This document shows, piece after piece, positions 25,245 through 35,173 of a DNA stretch of 64,000 nt. The DNA comes from XYD12-FULL-36-8 sp964391015 (GTDB lineage: Bacteria; Bacteroidota; Ignavibacteria; Ignavibacteriales; Ignavibacteriaceae). A program made the translations under genes and the position numbers. The stretch is taken from contig CAYMKU010000011.1 in NCBI GenBank assembly GCA_964391015.1, forward strand, positions 1 through 64,000. The letters are read 5' to 3'. The notes beneath the pieces were generated by a model that was not told where the DNA came from, made no database searches, and was given only the letters and a program-made list of their open reading frames with translations. The first letter of the stretch is position 1. The number at the start of each line of letters is the position of its first letter.

Positions 25245-26495
25245 ATGTTAACAAAGACATTAATTTTCACTTTAATAATCAGCACTAAGTTCTTTTGCAT
25301 TTCAAAAGAGGAAGCAAAAAAACAAATTGAAAACTTACTTAATGTAATCCCCGTATCAACAAAGATTGGAGTGTTGATTTATAATCCCATTTTAAGAGAT
25401 ACGATCTTTCAGATGAATCATTCTCAGTCTATGATTCCCGCTTCAAACACAAAGCTTTTTACAACTGCTGTAGCTCTATCAAACTTGAGCGGAGAATTTG
25501 TGATATCAACAAAAATGTTTACAGATGATTTCAATATAAAAGACGGCGTTATCAACGGTAATATTTTTATAAAAGGATACGGAAATTCTACCTTTACACA
25601 ATATGATTTAGAACGAATGATCATTGAACTGAGACATAAAGGAATAACTCAGGTAACTGGAAATGTTATTGGTGATGATACTTATTTCGATGACGTATAT
25701 CAGCGTGATGATTGGATTGCAGACGAAACAGCTAATGTTAAGCTTCCACCAATTTCGGCTTTAACTGTGGATAGAAATCATAAAGTAATTCAAAAAAGAA
25801 GAGGAAGAAGAATCAGAACGTCAGTTATAGCTGTTGAAAATCCACCGCTGAATGCTGCTTCATTATTCAGATCTAAATTGATTGAGAACGGAATTAAGGT
25901 TAATGGGAAAGCTGTGGTTAGTGAAACTCCTAAGAAAGTCTTGGCGCTTAGCGAATCGGGAATAAAATTAAGAGAACTGATTAAATTAATAAACAAACAC
26001 AGCGATAATTTTCTAGCTGAGGGATTATTCAAAACTATTGGAGCAGAAGCAAGCCGCATACAGGGAAATGCATTTTATTCAACTCAAGCAATACTTGACT
26101 TTATCGAAGACAATGGAATTTATGCTGCTGGTACAGCAGTAGTTGATGGATCGGGAATATCACGGTTTGATCAAATTACTCCGGGCGCAATAGTCGGCTT
26201 GCTAGAAGTAATGTACTTTGATATGAATAATTATAATGATTTTTATAATTCTCTCTCCATTGCGGGTGTGGATGGAACACTTAGACATCGTATGAAAGGC
26301 AGTTTAGCAGAAAATAATTTTCACGGAAAAACTGGTTCTCTAAATGGAGTCACCTCAATTGCCGGTTATTTGAAAACTTCAAATAGTGAGGACATTATTG
26401 TAAGCATGATTTTTGAATATGATAAAGGCGGAAGTGATTATTACAAAAGTATTGAAGATGATATTATTAAATTACTCTGTGAACTCAAGGAATAA
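25245..26495 (+). CDS. dacB: D-alanyl-D-alanine carboxypeptidase/endopeptidase (PBP4)
   Basis: The protein has 416 residues with a signal peptide. The penicillin-binding triads are SNTK in MIPASNTKLFTTA, SDN in NKHSDNFLAE and KTG in HGKTGSLNG. The split between the first and second motifs by a long insert is typical of class C PBP4. It acts in the periplasm on peptidoglycan cross-links. It is monocistronic with its own terminator. Confidence 0.93.
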   Translation: MLTKTLIFTLIISTKFFCISKEEAKKQIENLLNVIPVSTKIGVLIYNPILRDTIFQMNHSQSMIPASNTKLFTTAVALSNLSGEFVISTKMFTDDFNIKDGVINGNIFIKGYGNSTFTQYDLERMIIELRHKGITQVTGNVIGDDTYFDDVYQRDDWIADETANVKLPPISALTVDRNHKVIQKRRGRRIRTSVIAVENPPLNAASLFRSKLIENGIKVNGKAVVSETPKKVLALSESGIKLRELIKLINKHSDNFLAEGLFKTIGAEASRIQGNAFYSTQAILDFIEDNGIYAAGTAVVDGSGISRFDQITPGAIVGLLEVMYFDMNNYNDFYNSLSIAGVDGTLRHRMKGSLAENNFHGKTGSLNGVTSIAGYLKTSNSEDIIVSMIFEYDKGGSDYYKSIEDDIIKLLCELKE

Positions 26496-26496
26496 A

Positions 26497-26519
26497 AAAC
26501 CCCGCTATATGCGGGGTTT
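26497..26519. terminator. Bidirectional terminator between dacB and secG
   Basis: AAACCCCGC (26497-26505), loop TATAT, GCGGGGTTT (26511-26519). It has A/T flanks on both sides and lies between two convergent genes. Confidence 0.9.
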
Positions 26520-26536
26520 ATAATTTTAAATAAAAA

Positions 26537-26872
26537 TTATTTCTTCGGGACTTGATTTTGCTGTGGTAATGTTGGTGTTTGAGGAATGTTTTGTCGTCCT
26601 GACTGCTGAATTATACTTTCTCTCTGCTCTGCTGTTGTTTGTCCAGGAAGAAAAAATAAATTAATCATTAATGATAAAACAGCTAAAGAACCTCCAAGCC
26701 ACCAGCTTGCCTTGCTTAAGAAATCAGCAGTTCTTCTTGTGCCAAACATAGCGCCCATATTTGCGCCGCCTAAGGTACCAGCCAAACCACCGCCTTTGCT
26801 GGATTGAAGTAATACCACAATTACCAGAAGAATTGCGGCGATTGTAGCTAAAGATATTAATATAGTGTACAT
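26537..26872 (-). CDS. secG: Preprotein translocase subunit SecG
   Basis: The protein has 111 residues. It has two membrane helices with the conserved loop VVLLQSSKGGGLAGTLGG and FGTRRTADFLSKASWWLGG, and a Gln/Pro-rich tail. It forms the SecYEG channel in the inner membrane. The tRNA-Met gene lies just upstream on the same strand. Confidence 0.93.
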   Translation of the reverse strand: MYTILISLATIAAILLVIVVLLQSSKGGGLAGTLGGANMGAMFGTRRTADFLSKASWWLGGSLAVLSLMINLFFLPGQTTAEQRESIIQQSGRQNIPQTPTLPQQNQVPKK

Positions 26873-26895
26873 TTTTGCTCCTAAAATTATTTGTG

Positions 26896-26969
26896 TAGCG
26901 GGGGAGGGATTCGAACCCCCGACACGTGGATTATGATTCCACTGCTCTAACCAACTGAGCTACCCCGCC
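26896..26969 (-). tRNA. tRNA-Met (CAT)
   Basis: The minus strand reads a full cloverleaf: acceptor GGCGGGG with CCCCGCT (first pair G-U), a D-arm around AGCTCAGTTGGTTAGAGC, anticodon stem GTGGA/TCCAC with loop ATCATAA (anticodon CAT), and T arm GGGGGTTCGAATCCC. CCA is not encoded. It is most like an elongator Met; a tRNA-Ile that is modified to read ATA cannot be excluded from the gene alone. Confidence 0.92.
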
Positions 26970-27068
26970 TTACTAAAACGGAGTGCAAATATAGAAACAA
27001 TACCTTCGATTTCAAAGATTTGATGCGATTCTAAATCTTGTAAATATTAGAACATTTTTTATAAAAAT

Positions 27069-27091
27069 GGGAATCCCATCGGGGGATTCCC
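27069..27091 (-). terminator. Terminator of the large T9SS gene
   Basis: GGGAATCCC (27069-27077) and GGGATTCCC (27083-27091) pair. On the minus strand the hairpin is followed by a T-rich run (27063-27067), about 20 bp after the stop of the gene that ends at 27113. Confidence 0.75.
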
Positions 27092-27112
27092 GTGGGAAAA
27101 TTTTTGTGAAAT

Positions 27113-30100
27113 TTATTTGATCACCAACATCTTTCTGCTCTTAACAAACCCCCTTGAAGATAATTGGTAGATATAAACTCCGCTCGCCAAGTTACGCGCA
27201 TTAAACTCAACATTATACTTCCCAGCGGTTTGATATTCATTAACCAAAGTTTTTACTTCGCGACCGAGAATATCATAAACTTTTAGCTGGACTTTTGTAT
27301 CAGTTGGAATATCGTACTGAATCTTGGTTGTAGGATTAAATGGATTTGGATAATTCTGATAGAGTAAAAATTGAGTTGGAATAACTTTACTTGTTAAAAT
27401 ACTTTCTTTGTTATTCCTTGCTTTTATCAGTGCATTTAGTTTTGTTCTGTAATCATCTGCATTTTTGGCTGATAAATCAAGACCGCCAATTTTTCCCAAA
27501 GCGGTGTTTCCGGTATCTAAAAGTGAAGTTGTCAGAATATCAACTCCAGCAAAGAACGCTGCTTCGCTGTTAGGATTTTGAACAATCACTTCACTGAAAT
27601 TATTTATTGCTTGAGCGTAATCTTGTTTGGCAACTAAACATAGATCGCTCAAGTGCTTTACTGCTTTAAATAGCAGCGTATCTTGAATTGACGTAAGCTT
27701 ACCATCATAATAAGTCTTTAATTCAGTAAAACTTGTGCTTGGAGCATTTGTCAAATTGGAAATAGTATAGAGCTTCGTATATGCTTCAAGGCTTTTCCTA
27801 TCTAACCCATGTGTTTGAATTATTTCATAATAAACTTGTTTTGCTTCGTTGAAATCACGATTGAAATAATATTTGGATGCTAAGGCATAAGCATTTTTCA
27901 AAGAATCTAAACTTGTTCTCATTCCTAAAGTAAAAATTGTATCAATCACAGTAGTGCCAGCACTATTTTTTATAACAATAAAATTTCCATCCTTTGTTTT
28001 AATACAGGGCTCTTCAAGATAAGGTTCATAGTTAACTTCAACATCACTTTCAATTCTATGATGTGGATCATGACCGTACTCAGGATGATCTCCCCAATAA
28101 TTCGAATAAGCTCTTATTGGATTTCGTGTTTTGTCACTAAAGAGCAGTATCCTAGTAGTAAAAACTGGGAGGTTTTCTATGCGATTATCAGCAATTGTAT
28201 TACAGCCATTACCCAAACTGATGTCGGAATTGAACATATGTATTTCAGCACCATTGAACGGCTCTATTTCCTCATATTCACCACCATTTTCAAAAATGTT
28301 ATTTAATCCAGAAATAGGAAATTCAAAGTTTTCTTCACCTTGCTTAATTAAACCTTCAGATAAATCCGGGAATGAACCTTCCAATACATATAAACCTGTC
28401 CCAAAATTATCTGTAATCGTATTACTACCTATTTTAGGGCTTGAATTGCCTAACTCAATCCCCTTCTTGTAACCGGAAATAGAGTTTATTAAGTAAGTAC
28501 CTTGACTTGAACTTGAAAAGGTGCCTGATTCATTTGTCTCAGAGGCATTTAAAATTTGAATTGTATTATCTAAAATGTAAGGTGTAGTTACATCCGCAAT
28601 AAAAGCTCCAAAATCAAAGTCATAAATAGTATTGCTTTCGACATTCACTTCATTGCTATTATTGATAACTATTGCTGTGGTTATCTCGTTTGAGGAACGA
28701 AGCGGTGAATAAATATTATTCTTCGAAATTTCAACAAATCCATCTGTACACCTATTAATATAAATACCGTTTATGCAGTTAGTGATTTCATTACCTGTTA
28801 GCAATAAATAAACATTCACATATCCTTCTTCGGGTCGGCCACCATAATTATACGATATACCATATTTAAATTTATTAATAATGCAGTCATAAATTTTAAA
28901 TGAACTACAATTTAAACCGCTTATAGCAGCACCTAATTCGGGAGGAATATTTTCACTTGTATTGTTGATTGTTACACCGCGAACCTCTGTATCGTAAAGA
29001 TTAACAAGATTAATACCGGTAGTAATATTTCCGCTTATGCTTACATTTGATATAAAAGCATTACACAAACTAGACGACGTACCGCCATTAATAGTTATAT
29101 TTGAATTAGGAGTAGCAATGAAATTGACATGATTTATGTTGATATTAACTACCTCAACAAGATTGGATGCAATTATCTCTAATTTACCTCCAGTGAAGAT
29201 TACATTTTGTATTTCCACTTGTATGGCACTATCAATATGCACAACATTATTTATGTTGACTCGAACTTTATTACTTTCTGTTCCATTGGCTGTTAGTCTA
29301 TTTTTAACTTTTAAAGAACACTGATCATTGAAATTAAGAGTGGTTCCTGGAGAAAGAAATAATTCTCGAGCTAATAAATTTGAATTTCCATTAAAGGTTA
29401 AGAATTCTCCGCTCCCTGTTGTCAAACTTGTTGCATTAAGATAACTTTCATCAAAAAAGTTAATACTTGATGAATTTGTTAGAGTAAAATCATTATTCAA
29501 CTCCAGCCGGGCTTTTTTCCTAAAATTCAAAACACCATTCAAAATCTGATTGCTGCTGCCGGTATTAAATACTAAGCTAGAATAGGAATCAAAATTGAGC
29601 ACCGCTCCGGATTGAACCTCAAGAATTCCATTTATTTGCAACGATGAATTTCTTTGGAAATTTAATGGTACACCTGCTTGAATTGTTAATTTTTTTCCCG
29701 CTGGAACTACTAAACGCCCAGTAAAGTCGCCACCTGTTATTGTTGAATCTGAGGCAAGTGTTTTTATTTCATAATTATAAATTCGAGTAAGCGGATCACC
29801 AACTACTACATTTTGGTGCGCCAATTTTTCCATGCCTTGATAGATGGCATCTACTAGATTGTAGCCTATTGCATAAGCAGGCATAAAAATATTATTCTTT
29901 ACTACACCTCCAGCTGGCTCCCAACCATGTGCCATCATACCTGTTCCCCCAATATCTGTAAATTGTGTTGCTAATCCTTGGGTGTGACCACTGCAATTGT
30001 TATCCACATGAACATATTTCCATTTAAGTGTTGTTAAACTATTTCCATTGAAGCTTTCATATGTATTAAAAACGGCTCCATTAGCCCAAGTAAATTTTAA

Positions 30101-31105
30101 ACTATCTTTTACCCAAGCAGAATCATTGAAATTACAATTATAATCCTCTGAATGCGTACCAAAAGACGAATAACCTATAACAGGTGTTGTGTAGTTTGTT
30201 ATCCATATATCACTGTCATTGTGTAATACATTGAAATTGAGGTTCTCGAGCTTATTCTTAGCGTTTGTAAGATCTTGATGCAAATCATTCAAATATATCA
30301 GCCAACAAGGATCATCATCAAGAACCCAGGCTGCTGTTCCCGACATATCTGACATTTTAGAACGGTCTATAATTCCTCTAACAACATCATAGGTTAAACC
30401 ATCCAAATGTGAAACTAAATATGATAATTTGTAAGAAGAATAATTGAAAACATCCGGTAGAAATCGGTAATTCATACTTAGATTTTGGTCAGCGTTAAAA
30501 TAAGGGTTGCTTAGTGAGGAATGGCTTTCATAAACTATGTCCTCAATAAAAGATTCATAGTTATTCGTGTTTAGCATGGAGAGTAATCCATCTACTGTGA
30601 CGTTGCCATAAGCGGTGCCGCCTGAATCAGCGGATGCTTGCACTTTGAAAGGGACACCTTTACAAAGCACAATGTATCTTATTTTAGAAAGCAATCCATT
30701 ATTTAAAAGATGCTGTCTAATTGGATGAGCAATCGTATCTAAAAAAAATTTCCATGCATGAAATGTTGGCGTCCATGTCCCGATATTATGATTATCAATA
30801 TCACGGATATTATCCCCACCTTGCCGCAAACCCACCCAATGAGTAATATTATCAATGGTAATTGGAATTGAGTCAGGTAAAGAAAGTGGAACAATATTTA
30901 CCGCTGGTATGGCGCGGACTGTTTTGTAATATTCCTTAACTGAATCGGAGATAAAGCCAAGTGTGTCTTGAAGACTATTTGGTACTTTATATACCACCAA
31001 CACATTTTCTGGACCTGGAATTCCAGCGTTAGTTGGTAATTGCTGTGCTTCTATAAAATTGTTTAAATAAAGAAGCAGCAAAACAAAAAGCAAAAAATTT
31101 TTCAT
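27113..31105 (-). CDS. Secreted T9SS protein: TIGR03790-like domain, beta-helix, sorting domain
   Basis: The protein has 1330 residues. A signal peptide (1-20) is followed by a long N-terminal domain (about 28-450) starting PENVLVVYKVPNSLQ, which resembles the TIGR03790 type. A right-handed beta-helix of NosD/pectate-lyase-like repeats (about 460-1020) comes next, then a helical region (about 1090-1230) and the C-terminal sorting domain (FLLYQNYPNPFNPTTKIQY ... GVYIYQLSSRGFVKSRKMLVIK). The last marks export by the type IX system and attachment at the cell surface. Its task is unknown. The next minus-strand gene has the same C-terminal domain. Confidence 0.85.
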   Translation of the reverse strand: MKNFLLFVLLLLYLNNFIEAQQLPTNAGIPGPENVLVVYKVPNSLQDTLGFISDSVKEYYKTVRAIPAVNIVPLSLPDSIPITIDNITHWVGLRQGGDNIRDIDNHNIGTWTPTFHAWKFFLDTIAHPIRQHLLNNGLLSKIRYIVLCKGVPFKVQASADSGGTAYGNVTVDGLLSMLNTNNYESFIEDIVYESHSSLSNPYFNADQNLSMNYRFLPDVFNYSSYKLSYLVSHLDGLTYDVVRGIIDRSKMSDMSGTAAWVLDDDPCWLIYLNDLHQDLTNAKNKLENLNFNVLHNDSDIWITNYTTPVIGYSSFGTHSEDYNCNFNDSAWVKDSLKFTWANGAVFNTYESFNGNSLTTLKWKYVHVDNNCSGHTQGLATQFTDIGGTGMMAHGWEPAGGVVKNNIFMPAYAIGYNLVDAIYQGMEKLAHQNVVVGDPLTRIYNYEIKTLASDSTITGGDFTGRLVVPAGKKLTIQAGVPLNFQRNSSLQINGILEVQSGAVLNFDSYSSLVFNTGSSNQILNGVLNFRKKARLELNNDFTLTNSSSINFFDESYLNATSLTTGSGEFLTFNGNSNLLARELFLSPGTTLNFNDQCSLKVKNRLTANGTESNKVRVNINNVVHIDSAIQVEIQNVIFTGGKLEIIASNLVEVVNININHVNFIATPNSNITINGGTSSSLCNAFISNVSISGNITTGINLVNLYDTEVRGVTINNTSENIPPELGAAISGLNCSSFKIYDCIINKFKYGISYNYGGRPEEGYVNVYLLLTGNEITNCINGIYINRCTDGFVEISKNNIYSPLRSSNEITTAIVINNSNEVNVESNTIYDFDFGAFIADVTTPYILDNTIQILNASETNESGTFSSSSQGTYLINSISGYKKGIELGNSSPKIGSNTITDNFGTGLYVLEGSFPDLSEGLIKQGEENFEFPISGLNNIFENGGEYEEIEPFNGAEIHMFNSDISLGNGCNTIADNRIENLPVFTTRILLFSDKTRNPIRAYSNYWGDHPEYGHDPHHRIESDVEVNYEPYLEEPCIKTKDGNFIVIKNSAGTTVIDTIFTLGMRTSLDSLKNAYALASKYYFNRDFNEAKQVYYEIIQTHGLDRKSLEAYTKLYTISNLTNAPSTSFTELKTYYDGKLTSIQDTLLFKAVKHLSDLCLVAKQDYAQAINNFSEVIVQNPNSEAAFFAGVDILTTSLLDTGNTALGKIGGLDLSAKNADDYRTKLNALIKARNNKESILTSKVIPTQFLLYQNYPNPFNPTTKIQYDIPTDTKVQLKVYDILGREVKTLVNEYQTAGKYNVEFNARNLASGVYIYQLSSRGFVKSRKMLVIK

Positions 31106-31116
31106 AACGCCTCCTC

Positions 31117-33660
31117 TTATTTTATTAGTATTAGTTTTTTTGTTGCGGTAAAACCGCTGTTTGTAGTTATTCGGTAGAAGTACATACCAGAAGAATAATT
31201 ATTTAAATCAACTTCAATACTGTAAATACCTCTTTCTTTTTCTTCATTGACTATTTCTCTAACTTTTTCCCCAGTTATCGAGAAAAGTTCTATCTTCACT
31301 AAGGTCTTTTGGGGAACAGTAAATGAAATTATGGTAGTAGGATTTGCAGGATTAGGATAGTTTTGTGTTAACACAAAATTCTCTAACGGAATTTGAACTG
31401 ATATTATTTCTGAAAACTTATAACTCCCATCAAAGTCAATTTGTTTTATTTTGTAGTATAGACACTCACCATTTATTTTCTTATCGGTGAAAGAATAGTT
31501 TTGTTTTTCCGTGCTTGTTCCCCCACCATTTACAAATCCAATCTCTTCCCAGATATGTAGCTGTGTAGATTTGAATATCTTGAATCCATGATTATTTACT
31601 TCGCTTGCAGTTGACCAATTTAAACAAACTCTGTTATCAAAGTAGTTAGCCGTGAAATTAACAAGTTCAACTGGCACGTAAGTGGAATCGAAGTATTTTA
31701 GAATTAATCCAAAACCTCCAACTGCATAGCCAATCCATTCTTCTGGTGCGTAGAATCTATTAAAACCACTTGGAACTAATGGAGTGATGTTTGTCCAATT
31801 GATTCCGTTATCAAATGTTTCCCAGCGTTGATGAACCCCATTTAAAATCCAGTGATGTTTATTTGGGAAATAGTTGAAATTATATCCAGCATCAATTATT
31901 GGATCAGCTTGCCAATTTATTCCTCCATTCACAGTTTTATACAAATTATTCCCAATAAAACCACTAATAACAAATCCAGTATCAAGTGATGGGAAATAAA
32001 TGTCGTTGTTAAATAATATTGGCACATCATTTCTCTGCATCCAATTCGTTCCTCCATTGGTAGTTTGCCAAATGTAACGGCTTGTTGCCCAGCCGTTAAG
32101 AGAATCAATAAAGTAAATGCTAGTGTAACTGTCTGACGGTAGTGTTATTTGCACAAACCAGTTTTCACCCGTATCCGTTGTTTTTAATATGTTTCTTCCG
32201 CTTGTTGCCCAGCCAATTTGGTTGGTTACAAAAAATATTTTACTTATTCCTCCAGGTATTCCACTGGGCTGATACCAGGTGTTTCCTCCATCTGTTGTTT
32301 TGTACATCGTTTGGCTTCCACCAATTAAACCAACTAAGCTATCCAGGAATAAAATTTCATAACCACCAGGTGCGTTATAATTTCTTACCCAACCAATTCC
32401 ACCATCTGTTGTTTTGTAAAATGCTCCGCTTAACGCAAAGCCAGTATTTTCATTGATGAAGTAAACATCATAAAAATTATCATTTATAACTAAACGCTCC
32501 CATTTATCAAAATTACCAACTGAATTATACAACTTAATTACTGTTCCCGCATTATATCCCACATTTTCATGCTTCAGCAGTTGTATTTCATATTCACCTA
32601 TTCCAGTAAAACTTGCAGAGTCAATTAAACGCCAATTAATTCCACGATTTGTAGTTTTCCATAATCCTACTTCACTTAGTATTACATAACCCGTGTCTGG
32701 ATTTAAATATTGAATGCAATTAACAGCTTCATTTGTCAATTGACCGCCATTAATCCAAGTATAACCTGCATCGCTGCTGTAGATATTTTTTGCACTATAT
32801 CCTGTCCCACCGTAACCAGCAGCCGCTATGTGTAAGCTGTCAATCACATCAACACAAAATAAAGGATAGTCATCTCCTGCTTGGATAATTTCCCAACTGT
32901 TTCCTCCATCGGTTGTCCTTAATACTTTGCCATTAGCTACAATAAAACCATAACTCTCAGTGAGAAAATCAATCCACCAGTAATCTGAGGTGTAACCTTG
33001 TGTTAATACTTGCTGCCAGGTTAATCCGCCATCAATTGTTTTTATTAGTGAGTTTCTGTTTCCGCAAGCCCAACCGAGTGTATCATTCAGCATCTGCAAA
33101 CCCCAAAGGTCGCCAGTAACTCCGCTTGCAACTTGTGTAAACGTTTCTCCCCCATCTGTTGAGCGAAGTATCAAACCATTATAACCACTTGCAATAACAA
33201 CTGCTCCATCAAAGCTCCTTATCTTTAGTATTGGTGTTGTGGTTTGTGCATTAATGTTTAGCCAGCTTTGTCCTCCATCAGTTGACTTAATTAAAGCACC
33301 ATTGCCCCCGCAAGCCCAGCCTGTATCTTTGTTAATGAAATGGATCCCGAGGTAATCAACTCTTGGCACTTTGGGGTTTAGTTCTGTCCAAACTCCAGTA
33401 CCAGTGCGTACTGTTTTTAATGGCATGAGAGAAGGATCGTATTCGGGAATGTTTATGTGGTTGCGGTAGTCTGGATGCTTAATGCTGGTTTCTGGATACT
33501 GGATGTTGGAATCTGGATGCAGCGTTGCGGGATTTTGGATACCAGATTCCGGATACCGGATAAGGGAATTGGGAGGTTGTGAGTTGGTTATTGGTTGTGG
33601 AAAGTTGTATTGAGAGATAACCAATAATAAAAGCAAAGAAAACTTTTTAGTGTTTTTCAT
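31117..33660 (-). CDS. Secreted T9SS protein with YCF48/BNR-type propeller repeats
   Basis: The protein has 847 residues. A signal peptide (1-22) is followed by a Pro-rich segment (about 24-55) with repeated YPE/HPD units. Next are many beta-propeller repeats of the STDGGQSWLNI and KTTDGGNTWYQ kind (about 90-660), like YCF48/sortilin-type domains, and a C-terminal T9SS sorting domain (FVLTQNYPNPANPTTIISF ... SGMYFYRITTNSG). It is secreted or surface bound. The propellers probably bind protein or carbohydrate ligands. It shares its sorting domain type with the gene at 27113, 11 bp downstream. Confidence 0.87.
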   Translation of the reverse strand: MKNTKKFSLLLLLVISQYNFPQPITNSQPPNSLIRYPESGIQNPATLHPDSNIQYPETSIKHPDYRNHINIPEYDPSLMPLKTVRTGTGVWTELNPKVPRVDYLGIHFINKDTGWACGGNGALIKSTDGGQSWLNINAQTTTPILKIRSFDGAVVIASGYNGLILRSTDGGETFTQVASGVTGDLWGLQMLNDTLGWACGNRNSLIKTIDGGLTWQQVLTQGYTSDYWWIDFLTESYGFIVANGKVLRTTDGGNSWEIIQAGDDYPLFCVDVIDSLHIAAAGYGGTGYSAKNIYSSDAGYTWINGGQLTNEAVNCIQYLNPDTGYVILSEVGLWKTTNRGINWRLIDSASFTGIGEYEIQLLKHENVGYNAGTVIKLYNSVGNFDKWERLVINDNFYDVYFINENTGFALSGAFYKTTDGGIGWVRNYNAPGGYEILFLDSLVGLIGGSQTMYKTTDGGNTWYQPSGIPGGISKIFFVTNQIGWATSGRNILKTTDTGENWFVQITLPSDSYTSIYFIDSLNGWATSRYIWQTTNGGTNWMQRNDVPILFNNDIYFPSLDTGFVISGFIGNNLYKTVNGGINWQADPIIDAGYNFNYFPNKHHWILNGVHQRWETFDNGINWTNITPLVPSGFNRFYAPEEWIGYAVGGFGLILKYFDSTYVPVELVNFTANYFDNRVCLNWSTASEVNNHGFKIFKSTQLHIWEEIGFVNGGGTSTEKQNYSFTDKKINGECLYYKIKQIDFDGSYKFSEIISVQIPLENFVLTQNYPNPANPTTIISFTVPQKTLVKIELFSITGEKVREIVNEEKERGIYSIEVDLNNYSSGMYFYRITTNSGFTATKKLILIK

Positions 33661-33865
33661 TTGGAACTCTCATAATAGTAATAGTGAATTTGGGAAATGG
33701 CAGTTAGAAGCGGTGTTAGTTTATCTATCCAACCTTGGTAGTAAAAAGTATTTTCTAACAAAAGAGAGCTGAGCATAACAAATGCCCCACAAAATGTTTA
33801 ACACCCTAAAGAAATGTAGAAAAATAATTTTTAGGAAACAATCTAACTCATAAAGAGAAGAAGAC

Positions 33866-35080
33866 TCAGTTCAAAAAATCTTTTGGATAAGTTTTAAGAT
33901 TATAACCAAATTTCAACTGCTCTTCCATTCTGCAAGACCAAACTAATTGTCCGTTCCAAACAGTAATATCAGGGCAGCCATCGCACATGTTTTGTCTTCC
34001 ATCTTCCAGAAAATCAATCGGCTGAATTATCATCACCGATTGATAATGCAGCTTTCTAAATATGTTCAACGGATTTTTGTAAAACTGCCAAAAAGCTTTT
34101 CTTAACTTATTATCAAATGCAGAAAGAAGAAGTAAGCTCTTTCCTTTAGATGTTAAAGACGGCGATGAGTAAGCTAAATACCTATCATACAGCAGATGAT
34201 GAAAAACTTGAACTATCTCCATAGATTTCTTTCCCATGTAGCCGTAAATTTTTCCTCTTCTGCCCAACCGCCCAGATAGCAACCATTTAAATGAATCTGG
34301 TTTTTCCGAACCATTTAGGTAAGCACAACTGTCAAAGTCAGGGAATTTGTCCTTAATAAGCGAGTAAATTTCATTTGCTTGAATGTCGGTACGTTCCTGA
34401 ACTTCTTCATTATAAACCAATTGGCTCATATCAATTTTTTGAGGACCTAAATAAAAATCAACTTTTCCATTATTCACAGCCCGATAAATAATAAACACCA
34501 TCACTTGAACCTTGTCAATATTATCTTCAGCCCACTTAACCATTTCAGGCACGTAATGCATTGTATCTTCATAAACAGTCGAATTGAACGCACAAGAAAC
34601 ATTTCCTGCTTCCGCAAGCATTTCAGCATATTTCAGCCGAAGTTCATTCAGCTCAAGTTCGTTTTTATCTTTCCATCCTGGTCTGCCCTGTTTGCTGTCA
34701 ATATGAAAAGTAAAACCATAAACACCTGCTTTCTTCAATTCAAGCAGAAGTTCTTTAGTTAAAACCATTCCATTTGTATTCAAAATTGGTTTCGACCCTT
34801 TGTCTTTTACCATTTTAACTATTTCAACTATCTGAGGATGAGTTAACGGATCACCTCCGGCAATTGAAACCCCGTCACATTTTCTCAGCTTAGTGAAAAC
34901 ATCAAGCTCTTCTTTGATTACTTCGAGTGACTTATGGCTGTTATTTTCATTTTTTCGGTAGCAGCCATCGCAAGATAGATTGCACTTCGCCGTAGGTTCA
35001 AGCCAAGAAATTGAGTTATCCGTTAGGTTCCAGGGAAGACGATAATAATTTTGATGATTTAATTGATACACTTTAGCCAC
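33866..35080 (-). CDS. Radical SAM protein
   Basis: The protein has 404 residues. The AdoMet/4Fe-4S motif is C33-x3-C37-x2-C40 (CNLSCDGC), followed by GGDPLTHP, the SAM-binding strand. Cys residues in the C-terminal part (MCDGCPDITVWNGQLVWSCR) suggest an auxiliary cluster of the SPASM/twitch kind. Such proteins modify peptides, cofactors or lipids; no substrate peptide or partner enzyme is near, so the reaction is open. It is monocistronic. Confidence 0.85.
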   Translation of the reverse strand: MAKVYQLNHQNYYRLPWNLTDNSISWLEPTAKCNLSCDGCYRKNENNSHKSLEVIKEELDVFTKLRKCDGVSIAGGDPLTHPQIVEIVKMVKDKGSKPILNTNGMVLTKELLLELKKAGVYGFTFHIDSKQGRPGWKDKNELELNELRLKYAEMLAEAGNVSCAFNSTVYEDTMHYVPEMVKWAEDNIDKVQVMVFIIYRAVNNGKVDFYLGPQKIDMSQLVYNEEVQERTDIQANEIYSLIKDKFPDFDSCAYLNGSEKPDSFKWLLSGRLGRRGKIYGYMGKKSMEIVQVFHHLLYDRYLAYSSPSLTSKGKSLLLLSAFDNKLRKAFWQFYKNPLNIFRKLHYQSVMIIQPIDFLEDGRQNMCDGCPDITVWNGQLVWSCRMEEQLKFGYNLKTYPKDFLN

Positions 35081-35173
35081 CTCTATTTTTATTTATAAAA
35101 AAGAGACTTAAGAAATGTAAAATAAAAAAAACATTTTTTCCAACTAAAACATTGTCAGCAATTACTTAAAAAA

